Assembly: GCA_902728285.1 (NCBI GenBank)
Contig: CACVBU010000977.1
Location: 124,001-188,000 of the forward strand
Source of the DNA: Clytia hemisphaerica
Lineage: Eukaryota; Cnidaria; Hydrozoa; Leptothecata; Clytiidae
Direction: 5' to 3'
DNA: 64,000 nucleotides
Below are positions 24,001-36,185 of the stretch, in pieces. Each line of letters starts with the position of its first letter. The stretch's first letter is position 1. The notes under the pieces were generated by a model. The model saw only the letters and a program-made list of their open reading frames with translations. It was not told where the DNA came from and did no database searches. The translations under genes and the position numbers were made by a program.

Positions 24001-27000
24001 TTTAGACATAGCTAAGAGAAGGATGATTTGGGTCATTTTCAAAGAGAAAAGGATATTTGAGACCATATGTAATCATATGCACACACTCCTGTCGACTCAG
24101 AAGATTCCCCGATGTATAAAAGATTTCCGGGGCTTTGACCTAGCTTTCCTTTATTTGATAAAAACTCCTTGAGCCACAAATTGTTTTTTGTTCTTTAAGA
24201 ATTCTTGATTGAACCGGTTATTTGCTCAAATTCAGTGCTTCCAAGTGCAATGGGTCAAAAGTTGAAATAAGGATTGCGACAATCTGTTGCAAACGGCAAC
24301 TGTGTAAGAATCGTCAATTTTGGCCAAAAACTATTGAAAGTTGAAAGTATGAGCAAGAAACCACAGAACCACGTTAACAGCATGCAAATTTCACTAAACT
24401 GACTTTCCTAGGATATAAAGGAAGAAACGAAACAAAGCAGAAGGTCTGAAACGTGCAAGTGAAACCACCAGAAAGAGAATTGAGGACCCCTCCCCATCGA
24501 ACTAGAAAACCTTCATGTTTCCTTGCCAAAATGAATATGAATATGCCACGAAATAGCAATTTTTAAATACGAAAACTTTAAAAAAGGAAGAATTATGTTA
24601 GTTTCATTACTAAAGTAGTAAAGTACCATTTTATTCGATATTCATTTTTTTTAACAAAATAAACCAATAGACTACTCGATACTTAACCCTTTAATACGAT
24701 GCAGGTTATAATGGTTATAAGCTACTCAAAAGCTTTCGAAGTGAAAAACACACATGGAAAAGGAAAAGCTAAATTGAATTATTTATCAAATTTTACCACT
24801 TAATTAGTCACCAAAAAAGCAGTTGATGCCATAAATTGAATTTCAACCTTCTTGATACTTTTGCTAAACGGCTGTCAGATTTTCCTTCACTTTTTGAGCA
24901 ACGCGCTCCTTTTCACCAAGTTCCTTGTTTTCGCCGAGGTCAAACCGAAAAAGATTTGTTTTGCTTTTTATAATGAAACTTGCCTGTTAAGAGAATAGCG
25001 CTCCGCGTCTCACTTGTCATAATTATTTCAACTAGAAAATTGTACGAGTTCCAATATCACAGCAGCTCATTTCGAAATGATTTGAAAACCCTTTAAGCTA
25101 TTACCTTTCCTTTGACAACGCAAGTAATCAACGTGCAAAAGCAAAGTAGGATGGGATTACAAGTCGTCCAAACGAATAAATTTGTGCAGATTTGATACTT
25201 TTTTTAGATTCCCTGTCTTGTGCAGTCTTGTGCTATTCGAAACAAAGTGGCCAGAATCTTCTCGGAGTAAACGCTTTCCCCGATTTTACCCTGACTTCTT
25301 TATTCGATGACTAGATAATTTGCTACTTACAGTTTCGTGCTTGGTAGTTAGTGAGAATAGAGTGAAGGTTCAAAGCATTGACGTCCGTGTTCGTCCTGTC
25401 AACGATTCCCGTCTACAAAAAAAAAGAGAGGAGACCTAAGGTACTATGTTTGTAATGATTGTGTTAATGATGTGCGTTTTAAAGGGACATAAAAGTAATG
25501 ACGAAATTCTTAAACAAACCGTATGCAGCGGGATAAAAATCAAAACAAATGTCAGATGTGAAAATAAAAAATAAAAACAAATATGGCCGATTTTGATTGT
25601 TTCAATTGTTTTACAAGTTTGTTTCAGACACGTGATTTTTATTGTTCTCTTTAATGACACGTGGTTTGCGTAATGTTTACATTTTACTAATTTTATGTCC
25701 CTCTAATGACTTCGAGTATGATTTAAAGCCTTAAGTGAGATCATTACCTTTAGTATGTAGTGGCTTAGAACAAATCCCCCAAATCAAGTTGTAAATACTG
25801 CTAATTATTATTTAGCGCAGAAATTTCACAATGATTTTAAATCAAATTTAGAAACGTTTAGCTGAGATAAACAGAAAAACAAAATATCGAAAAATTGCAA
25901 CCTACATTGAATTTAGTGAAGCTTCCTTTGTGAGATAAGGGATTCTTTTGTTTCAACAATAGGTCACCGTCCGTGTAAAATGAAGACCCAGATATTCCAG
26001 AATCGTAATGTAAATAAGCCAACGACTCTAGCTCAACGCTACTATATTTCTAAAAATGAGATAAAGGTTTGTTAAGACTCCCATCGATTCCTAGGACTTC
26101 CTTATGAGATGGTTTTATACCCTGTATTATATACCCGATGATGCGCCAACTTTTAAAAAAATTGATCGCAAAGTCATGCTTCAGTCAGAAGAACACTTTC
26201 AATCCGTAAAGTATCAGAAAAAATTTCATCAAAACGGCTTTAGAATTGTGAACAAGACAACGAGATAGGAGTGTTGATTTAGAGAAAAATTATGAAACTC
26301 ACGTGCAATTTATAATGGAAAAATAGCAATAATTGCACGGATCGAACATCTTCGTTAGCATTGATGGGCATTTCTAAAGTGAACTCCAAATAATCGTATC
26401 TGCCATCGCTGTTCTCGTCAACTTCTTGCGACTGTTGAATAGAAAAATATTATTATTATTATGATTTAAATTTTCTATTGGCCAATCATAAACCATAAAT
26501 ATTTCTGTTGAGGCCATACACGAGTTTACCCGTCTTCGTTTATGGCGTTCTACTTTAGTTGGGTTATGTACTTGCTGTACTATCATCACGCATATGAGAA
26601 GTCACCAGCGCTAGATAATGGACTCTGTGACTACACTCACCAATGGAACAGTAACGCGCTACTCCACTTGCCATTCTTATCCATTTAAATTTTACTATTT
26701 TTCCACTCTAATTTGAGATAATATATTCACAAAAAGTTTACTTAAATCGCACATTGTTAACAAACAATTTCAGGAGGGTGGTAAGTGGTTAAAGCATAGA
26801 CTTTCAGCTTGAAAGCATTAGCATACCTTTATAGTTGACGTTCGAAGCCTGTTTCGCAAAATGGTATTGAAATTATTGTAGGTGCTGTATCCAAGAACTG
26901 TAGAGGTGCCTTGCAAGACCAATATCAAATCGTGTTTGAACCTCACTTCTGGTTGTTCACGGTAAGTGCTTTCTTTCAACCAAAATCCTGAATGTGAGAA

Positions 27001-27505
27001 AATTAAATTGAGCATTTATCAACTATTCGATATTTAAACGAAAGAATGTTCAGTAGCAAGTAACGAAAAATCATTTCGTAAGAAAAGTTAGTCGGTCGAA
27101 AATTAATTGTCGGTCAAAAATAATCGTCGGCCAAAAAAGTTATCGCCTATTAAAATTTGTCGGTATAGAAATTTCGCGATTTTTTCGTCACTAATTCACT
27201 TGCATATGAGTATAATCAGAAGAATATGTAAGCCGAAGAAATATCTTTCCAACTACCTTTTGAAGTGTAGACGTATCTTATAATAAATTCGGATTATTTA
27301 CCATCAGTGATTTTAACTTTTTTCCGTAACTTTGGGCCGTGCAACATAAACAACAAATTGGCATACCTAGAGAGTAGTAGGCGATCAGTAACGGTCCGAC
27401 GTACGTGATTACGCCGACGCAAATGTAAAAGATGGTCGCAAAACTCCAAAAATGAGTGTGGTATTTTCGGGTCACCAGCTCGTTGTAGATATTGAACATT
27501 GCCAT
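21091..27505 (-). CDS. TMEM231: Transmembrane protein 231, ciliary transition zone
   Basis: Seven exons in phase: 27505-27367, 26987-26827, 26431-26303, 26049-25906, 25412-25331, 22005-21906, 21247-21091; 912 nt, 303 aa (human about 316). All junctions are GT/AG. TMEM231 belongs to the MKS/B9 tectonic-like complex at the ciliary transition zone, which gates entry of membrane proteins; human mutations cause Joubert and Meckel syndromes. Diagnostic stretches are FWLKESTYREQPEVRFKHD (exon 2), ENSDGRYDYLEFTLEMP (exon 3), a TDGDLLLKQKNPLS segment (exon 4) and YRPGFWQLLKHAWIQYLAIL (exon 7). Membrane spans are predicted near residues 20-42 and 265-285, with a large luminal/extracellular middle and a short basic C-terminus ending at TGA 21091. 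Intron 5 is 3.3 kb; the others are short. The gene looks intact. The upstream neighbour on the same strand, CFAP418, ends about 0.5 kb away. Confidence 0.95.
22010..25325 (-). other. TMEM231 intron 5, AT-rich, no feature seen
   Basis: Open frames such as 24374-24559 lack splice context and domain similarity. I see no repeat family members, RNA genes or conserved blocks here. Confidence 0.5.
25479..25712. repeat. TTAA-flanked MITE, copy 2 (in TMEM231 intron 4)
   Basis: TTAAAGGGACATAAAAGTAA at the left and TTATGTCCCTCTAA at the right; most of the body matches 9691-9920. It lies in the intron between exons 25906-26049 and 25331-25412 and accounts for the minus frame at 25436-25660. Confidence 0.7.
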
Positions 27506-28020
27506 GATGGGATATTTTGGTTATCACCACTTATTCTGAGGCTCTTCTAAATTTAAATTTATTTTTCATATTTTTCATACTGCAAAATAAAGAAAAATTC
27601 AACAGGTATGAAAAATCAAGACAACAGCGCCGAAGAAGGTAGAAAAACTAATTTAAATGTCGGCGCTAAACGTTAAATTTCGTCGAAATCAGAAAGGGAA
27701 GCAAACTAGCAATCGAACATAATGACAAATATTACATTTCTATCCACAAATAAAAAATTCCTAAAATCAAAATATTTCTTACAAAAAAAATCACATCGGT
27801 GCACCAATAATATTTTACAAATTTTTTCACAAATAATTTTTTGCATCTATGTACAATTTTTTAAAAAAACTGAAAACGTTTTCGAAGGGATAGACCTCCT
27901 GGTATCGTTGCACAATACTGGCTTAAATCCAATTTTTGCGTGAGAAACTAGAATTAGCATTTTTACTTTTAATTTCTTAGTCGAAAAAAAACAACAAGTC
28001 CTATGGAAAGAAACGCATTG

Positions 28021-30169
28021 TTAGTGTTTTGTACAAACCCATTTGAATTCAGGTTTAGCATCTTTCAAAAAAACAGTTTCTTTAGTGCATATCCAACTGC
28101 ACTGACAACAAAAGGCTCGATAACCTAGAAAGAAGAAGAGGCGTTAAAAATGGTAACTACAGTAGTGAAAGCAAAAAATGCATGTACAGCTTCAAACAAA
28201 ATTTCCAAATCTTGTTGATAAAGAACAAAATTTATTTTTGTTATGAATAACTCCAGGAATCTTTCTGACGTTCTCCAGACGTTTTGCTTTTTTATTGCTT
28301 TTAATTAACCCTTAGGTTCCGTGGGACTGTTTTTGGCGTCTTGAAACAGCAAAAATAACAAGTCCCATACGTTAGGTCCCAGCTCCCTACGACTTGATTT
28401 AAAATCTTCTGAAAGACCTTTCAAATGGTACTAAGATCATTGACCAACAATCAGACTACAATCTTTAAAGTCATTTTGAAGTTTTGAGTTTCAAAAAGAA
28501 AACATGGAAATTTTTTAAGATTTTCAAAAATGTTGAGCGTTCAAAGGGTTAAAGTAATGCAACATAAGGATAGGAACCTTTTATCACATTATTACAGAGT
28601 TTCGTATCATAAATTTCTAGCTCAAAAGCACTTGGCTTACCTTTCCTTGGTATTAATATTTTCTTTAGTCTTGAAAAATCAGGATAGTAGTTTCGAAAAG
28701 CCAAGTATTCGCATTGTGATTCATCCCATTTGTAATCGTCAAAGAAAACGATTCGATTGTCGCATGAAGTGCAATGCATTCGATCACAACATCTACAAAA
28801 TGCAAGAAAAATTTAGAGATCGAAGCATCCCCGCAAGCCTAACTTTAGATAAATTCTCTTTAAATTCTTGTAGGACAAGATAAGATATATCAAGAAAATG
28901 GAGAAGGGTGTTAACCTATGTTGGAGATCACTGCACAAGAGAAGGCAAACAGTACAACAAATTTTAAAAACCTTTTTAAAACAAAGCTGATAACCATACA
29001 GTGTGATATAACTTTTATGGTATCCTGATAAAAACCTCCAATTATTTCCCTAAGGGACATCCCGATGAACTTTTCATTGTAGACACTTATGATATGAAAG
29101 CAGTCTTCGATGGTTTACAAGAAAGAGTCTCGATTATATCAAAGTAACTCTTTCAAAAATACTAACACTTACTGAGTATTAGTAGAAGTTGAGGGGCCTT
29201 TTACCAAAGATGTACCACCAATGTGAATGGCAAAACATTTGACTTTCAAACCTTTGTTGACACTTCTACTCGGTGAGATATTGTTCTCTTGGTGGCCACT
29301 TATCTTTAAACTCTATACAAAGTAAACAAAATACACATATTAGAGCTTCGTGCAACTCACTGAAAAACTGTAGAAAAATTGAATAATACAGGCATACAGT
29401 TTGATGACCAAAAGCTCCAAAAGAAGCGCTAGTAAGAAAAGAAAACCAAGGTTCTAGTTTACAAGAAGAGGAAAATGAGGTCAAGTGAGCTTTCCAATGA
29501 ATTCACGTAATTTACGTATAAATTTGAGATTTCTTTCTTAGTTGGGGTGTGTACGCACATTTGACATTACCGGGCCATCACTCGGTAACTTAATAGATTA
29601 TCTCCTACACAAGCCATTTTCTACAGACTATGACATGATGGGTTGATATATACAAGGGAGACTCATATAAAGAAAAGCAACGAAGTCCTCGACAATTAGG
29701 AGAATGGAGTTTGTAGTCAAAAGCTCATTATCAACCAAATAGAGAGAACAAACCTTTAGATTCAATCCATCATCAATCATAATATCATCAATGATGTCAT
29801 CCAGGTTATCATCCGCGCTTGATTTTCTGGCAAAAGAATAATATTCGATGTGGCTTGCTAGCTTTTAGAAAACAATGAAGACAGACATTGAGGGAATGAA
29901 GAGATTAAAGGTCCACATTGTTACTAAATATATTGAGAAGGTAGCTAAAATTCAGAAACTGAAACATCTGATAGCACGCATTGGTATGGGCACAAAAAAT
30001 ATAATAGAATATACTTCTTTCTTTGAACTTTTGGCTGATCAGCAGCAGAACATGTTCCTCTACGCTGTGGTGATTTACAAACTGCTTGCTTTGCGACATT
30101 GGTTTTCTTTTTGCTGGTGCAAAACTTTGATTCCACCTCATCTAACAAGTCATCAATATCATCGCCCAT
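28021..30169 (-). CDS. CFAP418: Cilia- and flagella-associated protein 418 (C8orf37)
   Basis: The ATG at 30169 begins MGDDIDDLLDEVESKFC, matching the signature N-terminus of CFAP418. Exons seen: 30169-30015, 29826-29754 (acidic ADDNLDDIIDDI), 29265-29173 (HIGGTSLVKG), 28792-28641 (CTSCDNRIVFFDDYKWDES, then YLAFRNYYPDF) and 28124-28021 (CCQCSW, then FKWVCTKH, TAA at 28021). The last two join in phase and give the conserved zinc-ribbon-like Cys motifs. Exon 2 ends in phase 0, but the next recognised exon needs two carried bases, so a small exon between about 29280 and 29740 is probably missing from my model or the acceptor near 29265 is misplaced. CFAP418 is linked to photoreceptor and ciliary disorders in humans and binds membrane lipids. 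No disabling change seen. It is co-oriented with TMEM231. Confidence 0.88.
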
Positions 30170-30249
30170 TATATGTTTTTAACTATCTGAATAATAAGTA
30201 GTTAGTGTGCTAGGAAATCAAAATCTTATATAAATTGCAAAGCTCTCAA

Positions 30250-30555
30250 GCTGTTGTGCTCATTATACGTAAAGTGTTTTTGTAAACATAAAAACCAGAA
30301 ACCTTGATGACAGACTCATCAACTAGACTAGAAAATGAAAAATACGGAAGGATTTTTTGTCGTGAAAACAATTCCTATTGAATTCCTCAATTCCTCAGCC
30401 AAAGCCTCGCACTTGGGGCATGCAAATACAGTGTTACAGTATTTCAACCTTGACGACATCATGTTCCCCTGAATACCTTTTAAAGATAATATTTGGGGGT
30501 AAAAGGAAGCGTCAGAAAGGGTGACACCTCCGTGCTGAGTCAGATAAATAAAAGC
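30250..30555. other. Flank upstream of CFAP418
   Basis: Presumed promoter side of CFAP418. I see no TATA box or X-box motif I can defend. Confidence 0.3.
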
Positions 30556-30625
30556 TACTGTGAGATCGGGTAACTTGCATCAGTGGAGGCTAACATGCAT
30601 AGCCCTCAAATGAATGACCTGGCTG
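30556..30625. repeat. Truncated copy of the 7.8 kb hairpin MITE
   Basis: It carries TGTGAGATCGGGTAACTTGC and then GGAGGCTAACATGCATAGCC, matching the left arm of the element at 7814-8032. The opposite arm is absent. Confidence 0.75.
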
Positions 30626-30699
30626 TCACACATCCATCTAAAAATCAGGCAATTGGTGAATGAAAAAAAAACCCATCTTCAATTTGTTTACGTACGGTG

Positions 30700-30828
30700 A
30701 GTTCTTGCAATATAGTTTATTGTTCAACTTGGAGAGGGAATGTTTGTAAACATAGAATTTCTTTCATAGCAGTTATTTGGGGTCGGATTTAGGCAGGGCT
30801 GTCGGATTTAAAGGACCACTCACAGTAA
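30700..30828. repeat. Partial copy of element X
   Basis: Bases 30715-30785 match 4165-4245 (TTCAACTTGGAGAGGGAATG). They are followed by AGGCAGGGCTGTCGGATTTA and GGACCACTCACAG, the right end of element X. The nested MITE seen at 4.2 kb is absent here, so the copy resembles an empty-site allele, internally deleted. Confidence 0.65.
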
Positions 30829-30829
30829 T

Positions 30830-31880
30830 AGTTATCACACGGTACAGAGTACAATGGTGAATGGGATATATTTTTCGAATTCAGAATTTTCGTCATATTT
30901 ATAAAATATAGAACGTCGGAACGAGAAAAATATATACAATATTGTACGAGTGAAAGTATGATAGCTAACTGCTTTTACTCTCCATTTTGTCTTTCTCTAT
31001 GTTTTGTTTATTCACTTCCTGTATTTTGGTGAAATCAACATCAAAACATTCGAAAATGATTCGAATGCTCATTAAAAGATCAAAACAAGATTATTTTTGA
31101 ACTTTTTTATCACTGTATTAAGCTGATTTTTATAGAAATGCTTTCTAACATACTCATCGTTTTGGACAAGTATTTTTTTGAGTAGCAGTTGAAGCTTTTT
31201 TGTCCACAAATAGCCATTTTTCATTTTTGTTGAAAAATCCGTTTTTTTTCATGTGTTGTTGTTGTTGTTGGATCTTTTGAATTCTACTCGTTCTTTTCTA
31301 GAATTTTTTTACACAGTACGGTAAATAGGTCAAGCAGTCTGAATTTAAACTCCTATAGCAGGATTAGAAACTAGGCTAGTCTTATCTCTTTTATCTTTTC
31401 CTTTACAACAATACAATGCTGACAAGTTGACACAACACATGTGTACATGTACTGTCAACTGCTCGACTGGTTTATTTCTGGTCTGTATTTTCACTTACTG
31501 TTAAATCTCTTTGAAAAAAATTTGTTTTGATAATTTCATTAAGTTTATCAATCATACTTCTTCGTCCCTCTTATAGTACACAGACACTCGCGTGTGTTCC
31601 ACTACGGATTTTCATATTTCGAGTTAAAGCCTACTCGGTGCAAAAGAGAAATCGTATTTTTCTTAATACGCCGTTCATTAACTCAAATCAAATGACTTTT
31701 AGTCCGGGAGCCAAACCTGAAAAATGGCATTTTGCTTAACCCTACTACAGGATAAACTATACATTTTTTTGGAATGCTTAACTATCCTAGTTTAAGAAAT
31801 GGTCGGTCCCCAAAGCTAACTCCAGCTCAATTTTTTATACTGGGTCCAAATTTAGGGGGTACTTTTTCCCCTTTGTAAGG
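30830..31880. other. No gene seen
   Basis: AT-rich DNA. The stretch 31340-31410 (GATTAGAAACTAGGC, then CTTTTATCTTTTCC) faintly resembles the left end of transposon Y. The frame at 31527-31739 has no support as an exon. Confidence 0.35.
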
Positions 31881-32587
31881 ATTTGTTAAGGAAAATATCT
31901 TTCCATGTATGATATAATTTGCTATATCTTTTGAATAAATTGAACAAATTGCTTTGAAACCTTGTCAAAAGTTTTAATGAGGCACAAACTTTGTGTTATG
32001 ATAAAATTTGATGTGATACACCAGAAAAATTTCTTGGCAGCTGTATTTAGTATCATTTTCGACGCGTCAGGGGGTAAAAATGCCCATTGATCAGATTGCC
32101 GCGCGGGCGGCATGCATCTAAGCAATCTAAGCAGTGGTTCTTCGATTTTAAATGTTTATTTTGCTGTTAAATGAAAAAAAATTAGTTTGAACGGTGTAAA
32201 AGTCGAGGGATGATGAAGATCCTTTCTGCCACCGTCTGTCAATCAATGAGAGGTTTTTGCAAGTCGCGCGGGCGGAAGGAGTGCTCTTTTAGTGAACGAA
32301 ACTTACCTTGCAAAATCAAGTGGATATTCTATACCGTGAAAAGCACAGGTCAAAATCGTATATTGACGCTGTGCCGACGAATCGAGATTCTATTCATCGC
32401 ACAATCAACGAAGACAAAAGTAACCATGACGACCATCCAAGATCTTGGATGAGGTTCAAAGTTGATATTTTTTGACGTCGTTGAAAACACAACAAAAAAT
32501 ATCATCAATGCTTTTTAAAAAGAGTCAGTGATAGAGAATCATAACATAAAGTCTGTCTATTATTTCGATTCAATTATCAACATAAAA

Positions 32588-34896
32588 GGGGTTGCGGAAC
32601 GACCTTCCGTTTTCGCAAAGCGAAGAAATTTCGACACTAACAAATTATTTTTATAAGTCAAACTTTTATTGATAATGTTTTCCCACTCAACTCTTTTTTT
32701 TTTATAAGAATTTTATAAGAACAATACGAGGCTCAAAAATTAAATACGCCGGGTTTTGAGCAATTCAAAAACAATTTCAGGCTCAAAGTTCAAAAAAGGA
32801 CAGCCAAACCTTTAAAAAAATTTACTGGTTCTTATAAAAAATAGTGCAAGTGACAAAAAAGAACACACATGTTTCTTGTGCAATGGCTGAATGACCAACA
32901 ACAAAGATATTACATTAGGCTTTAGGCTGGTAGTTTATCAGAATAAATTGAAAGACTTTTATCCCATCTTTTAGTGAGTTTTTGAAACAATTACTTAGCT
33001 CTCTATAAAACTTTTACAAAGACAAATTTATCAACAATTCAAAAATTATATTATACATTTCCCTTCAAAATTTAAAAGAGAATAGTGCGTAGTTTGAAAG
33101 ATGATCTTGAGCTTTTCAGCCATTAGAACCTAGTATACAATCTCTCTAAATGTGCTACCTCTTTATGATATCATTCACTTCAAATGTAGTATCAATTTTC
33201 CGAAAAGGAACCAGCATCCTAGCAATAATTTCCAGTAACTTATCAAGAATAGTGAGATTTTTTGCGTGATGAAATTTGGTCTTTTTGTGAGTCTATTTTT
33301 GCGATATTGTGTGTTCGGCAAAAAGATGTTCCCAATGTTTCATTTATAAAATCAATCCAAACCAGTGCAAACTAATTTTTTCTAGAACCTTGCCTTGCAG
33401 AATAAAATTCAAAAACTTCTATAATTCATATAAGTACATAAAGTAATGCCATTACTATTTATTAGGCGGTAATATAATAACAAGCGTTATCTACAATCTC
33501 ACGTCAAAGAGTTTATGAAAATATTTAAGTTGATTTGCCAGTAAAAAACACTTTTTTGTGAAAGATATCTTGTTTGAAAATATATTCGAGCTAGCATCAA
33601 AAGTAACATATACCATAGGTACTTTTATCATTTAAAGTTGTCTTTCGGGCTAAAGTCATCAATCATGCTTTTGTTATCACTTTATCGTACAAATATTAAT
33701 CGGCATTATTCTAATTGATGATGATCAAGCTCCAATGTTAAACAAAAATCTCTCGAGAGTCAGCAAGAAAGCGATTGGAATCAACAATCAATCAAGCCAA
33801 ATCAAAATGATTCCATTATTATCGAATAAATATTGAAGAAATCTTCAATGACGAAAATAGCAACTAGTAATTATCATTTTGATTCTGTTTTCCAGTACAG
33901 TCTTCTCTTTTGTCTCGTAAACATTGCACGGAATAACATGGAACTGGCACAATTTATATTCAGCAGGACCATTTTATTATTCTCCATCAATCACAATCTG
34001 TTCATACAGTCATAATGCTATGTATATTTTGGTTTTATGCTGCTTCTTTGTTGTGTACGTTCACCCACCAAAACTCTGAAACACTGCTGATTCAGCCAGT
34101 CGGCCGATCGGTAAAAGTCACCCATCACATCAATCAAGGCAAGCTCCCCTTCACCTGCCTGAACCCTGAAGACAGAAGAGATGAAAATAATTATAGTTAG
34201 AGTAAAATGAAATAAGCACACGCCCCATATGAATAAAAATAAGCCTGTGGAAAGAAAACATGGCCATGTGATATCCATGAAACACATGGCCGAGAAAAAT
34301 ACATTTTGTTTTGTGAGATGAAATCCAATTTATAAACAAAAAAGTCAACACAAAGAAAAAGTACTAATGTAACATTCCAAAGGTAGTTGAAACTATAAAG
34401 GTGAAAAAGAATGAAGATTTACCTTTCAATGGGCCATAATCAGTCCAAAAGTTAATGCATGCACCTCAAAAACCGAAAAAATTCGTTGGTTTTCAGGGCC
34501 ATCTTTGTTGTTTTGAAAATGAAACGCAGAAAAAAAGACTGGGCCCAGACATCTGGAAGAAGCGGGAAAAAAGCAAAGAAGATAAAGCTTTGACACTCTT
34601 ACTGTTAATTGTACAAAAGTTGCAATTTTAATCAAAAGTCTTACTTTATAATACTTTTGATATCCATCATATTCTATTGCAATAAATATTTTTACAAAAC
34701 AGATACTTTTAATAGTGCTACAGAAAATTGATCCCATCCAACACGAAGCAAAGTCGATATGTCACCCTACGATTTTTTTTTAAATTTTCGTACATATAAC
34801 ATATACAAATTTTTTACGCCACACGCCCAGATCTAGAGAAAGGATGCTACACTCCCTATTCGGGCGCTTCGCGCCCTCAAAACGGTCGTTCCGCAA
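32588..34896. mobile_element. 2.3-kb inverted-repeat insertion inside the 3.9-kb segment
   Basis: Left end TTGCGGAACGACC(TTCC)GTTTT; right end AAAACGGTCGTTCCGCA is its complement. The related copy at 52.7 kb lacks this segment and reads straight through (AATTGAGTCGAAATAATAG on one side, AAATGTCACTTT on the other), so it serves as an approximate empty site. The interior is AT-rich with short frames only. Confidence 0.65.
34015..34178 (-). other. Possible exon-like open segment inside the insertion
   Basis: A strong minus-strand acceptor (tcatctcttctgtcttcag) precedes a frame containing GEGELALIDVMGDFYRSADW that ends at a stop near 34015. The composition is less AT-biased than the surroundings. 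It may be a terminal exon captured or encoded by the element, but I recognise no domain and find no partner exon. Confidence 0.25.
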
Positions 34897-36011
34897 AAAG
34901 TGACATTTTCATAATTAATAGTTTAGTAATTACTGTTATACATTTGGGGATCATGTAAAAGATTTCTTTCGAAAGAAACTCACTCTGATTACACTTGGAG
35001 GTTTCTGGGGAATTCGTAAATAGTAAAATGCATACTGATACAGTCTGCTAGACATTAATAAGGTAATATTTGCTCTTCATCTTTGATTCTTTCTACAGTG
35101 ATTAGATTGACACATGCGAGATAAAATTTCTATTATTGGTCTTCAGAGGTTAATATATTCTTTGAAAACTTAACCTCTGATACTCAGGGTAGATATTCTA
35201 TGATAAAGAAATACGGAGGTAATCAAATTTGTCGAAATTGTCAAGAATTAAATCAAAACTGCCCAAGAACCAACAAGCCATCTTTGTACATTTTTTGTTT
35301 GTTTTATTTTTATGTTTTGATGATTTCGACAGACGATTCGTGATTTGAATAAAAATGTTCGATCATTCGACGAATATCGTTCGATTTTATTAAGGCACCA
35401 TTTATTTACACTAGAATAACTAGAACTAGAAGGAAAAAAAGAGTGATGCGCGGGCGGCGGCGGGTGTTGTGCCGCCGTGGATTATGTGGTGTGTTTGGCA
35501 TTAAGGCTCTTACGACCCTGTCTCTATAGCGGCTTTATTAGAGGGATTTTTAGAGCGTCTCTTATTTTGCTAGCAACTTGCGAATTGAGGTGGAGTCTGG
35601 ATCGCTTCGCAACCCTTATACAATACGGCTAGTTGCCAATGATGATCACCAATGTATCTTGAAACTTTTGGCAAAGTTTCAAAGCAAGTAGTCAATTTAT
35701 TCATGAGATATAGCAAATTATATCATACATGGAAAGATATTTACATACCGAGCAGTGTAGCTCTAAAGCTCTAAAACAGCATCTAATAACATGAAAACCA
35801 GAATATGATTATTCAACTGTTCTTCAATGGGAATCAAAACTATAAAGTGCACTTACAAACATCAATAATCAGATCTAACAAAATTAATAACGGCACTGTC
35901 ATTATTGACAATGAAACAAAAGATTTCTGTCAAGAGTCTTGTAAAAATTCCAACAACTTCCATCGAAATGATCTGTCACAGCTGATCAGTGGATCATCAG
36001 TGGATAGTATA

Positions 36012-36185
36012 GACCTTTTTTCAAAGAGAACGTCCTGTTGAATAATTATGTAGTCCAGCCATAAAAACAATGATAGAGCCTTGCATAATTACTGTATCAT
36101 GCATATTGTATATGCATGGTTTTATCATTGTTTTACTGATGAACTACATAATTATTCAACAGGGTGGCCTCTTTGAAAAAAGGTC
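36012..36185. mobile_element. Intact hairpin MITE, GACCTTTTTTCAAAGAG family
   Basis: TA on both sides (36010-36011, 36186-36187), terminal GACCTTTTTTCAAAGAG and arms with CCTGTTGAATAATTATGTAG, 174 bp. It is the uninterrupted reference copy for the insertions at 4.2 and 41.0 kb. Confidence 0.9.

Larger units (their letters stand above)
31888..35745. mobile_element. 3.9-kb segment bounded by long inverted repeats
   Basis: AATATCTTTCCATGTATGAT and the next 100 or so bases (31890-32010) recur inverted at 35620-35745. Between them lie segments that also occur at 52.40-52.98 kb in reverse order and strand: 32320-32460 and 32480-32585 pair with 52.72-52.97 kb, and 34900-35200 with 52.42-52.72 kb. 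A further insertion (about 32590-34895) splits it. No transposase recognised. Confidence 0.6.

Noticed and set aside
28530-28883. 117-codon plus-strand frame
   Set aside because: It is the shadow of the conserved CFAP418 exon on the opposite strand.
29875-30201. 108-codon plus-strand frame
   Set aside because: It is antisense to CFAP418 exon 1 and has no domain.
35805-36041. Plus-strand frame of 78 codons
   Set aside because: It runs into the hairpin MITE at 36012 and lacks splice signals. A host exon cannot be excluded, but nothing supports it.
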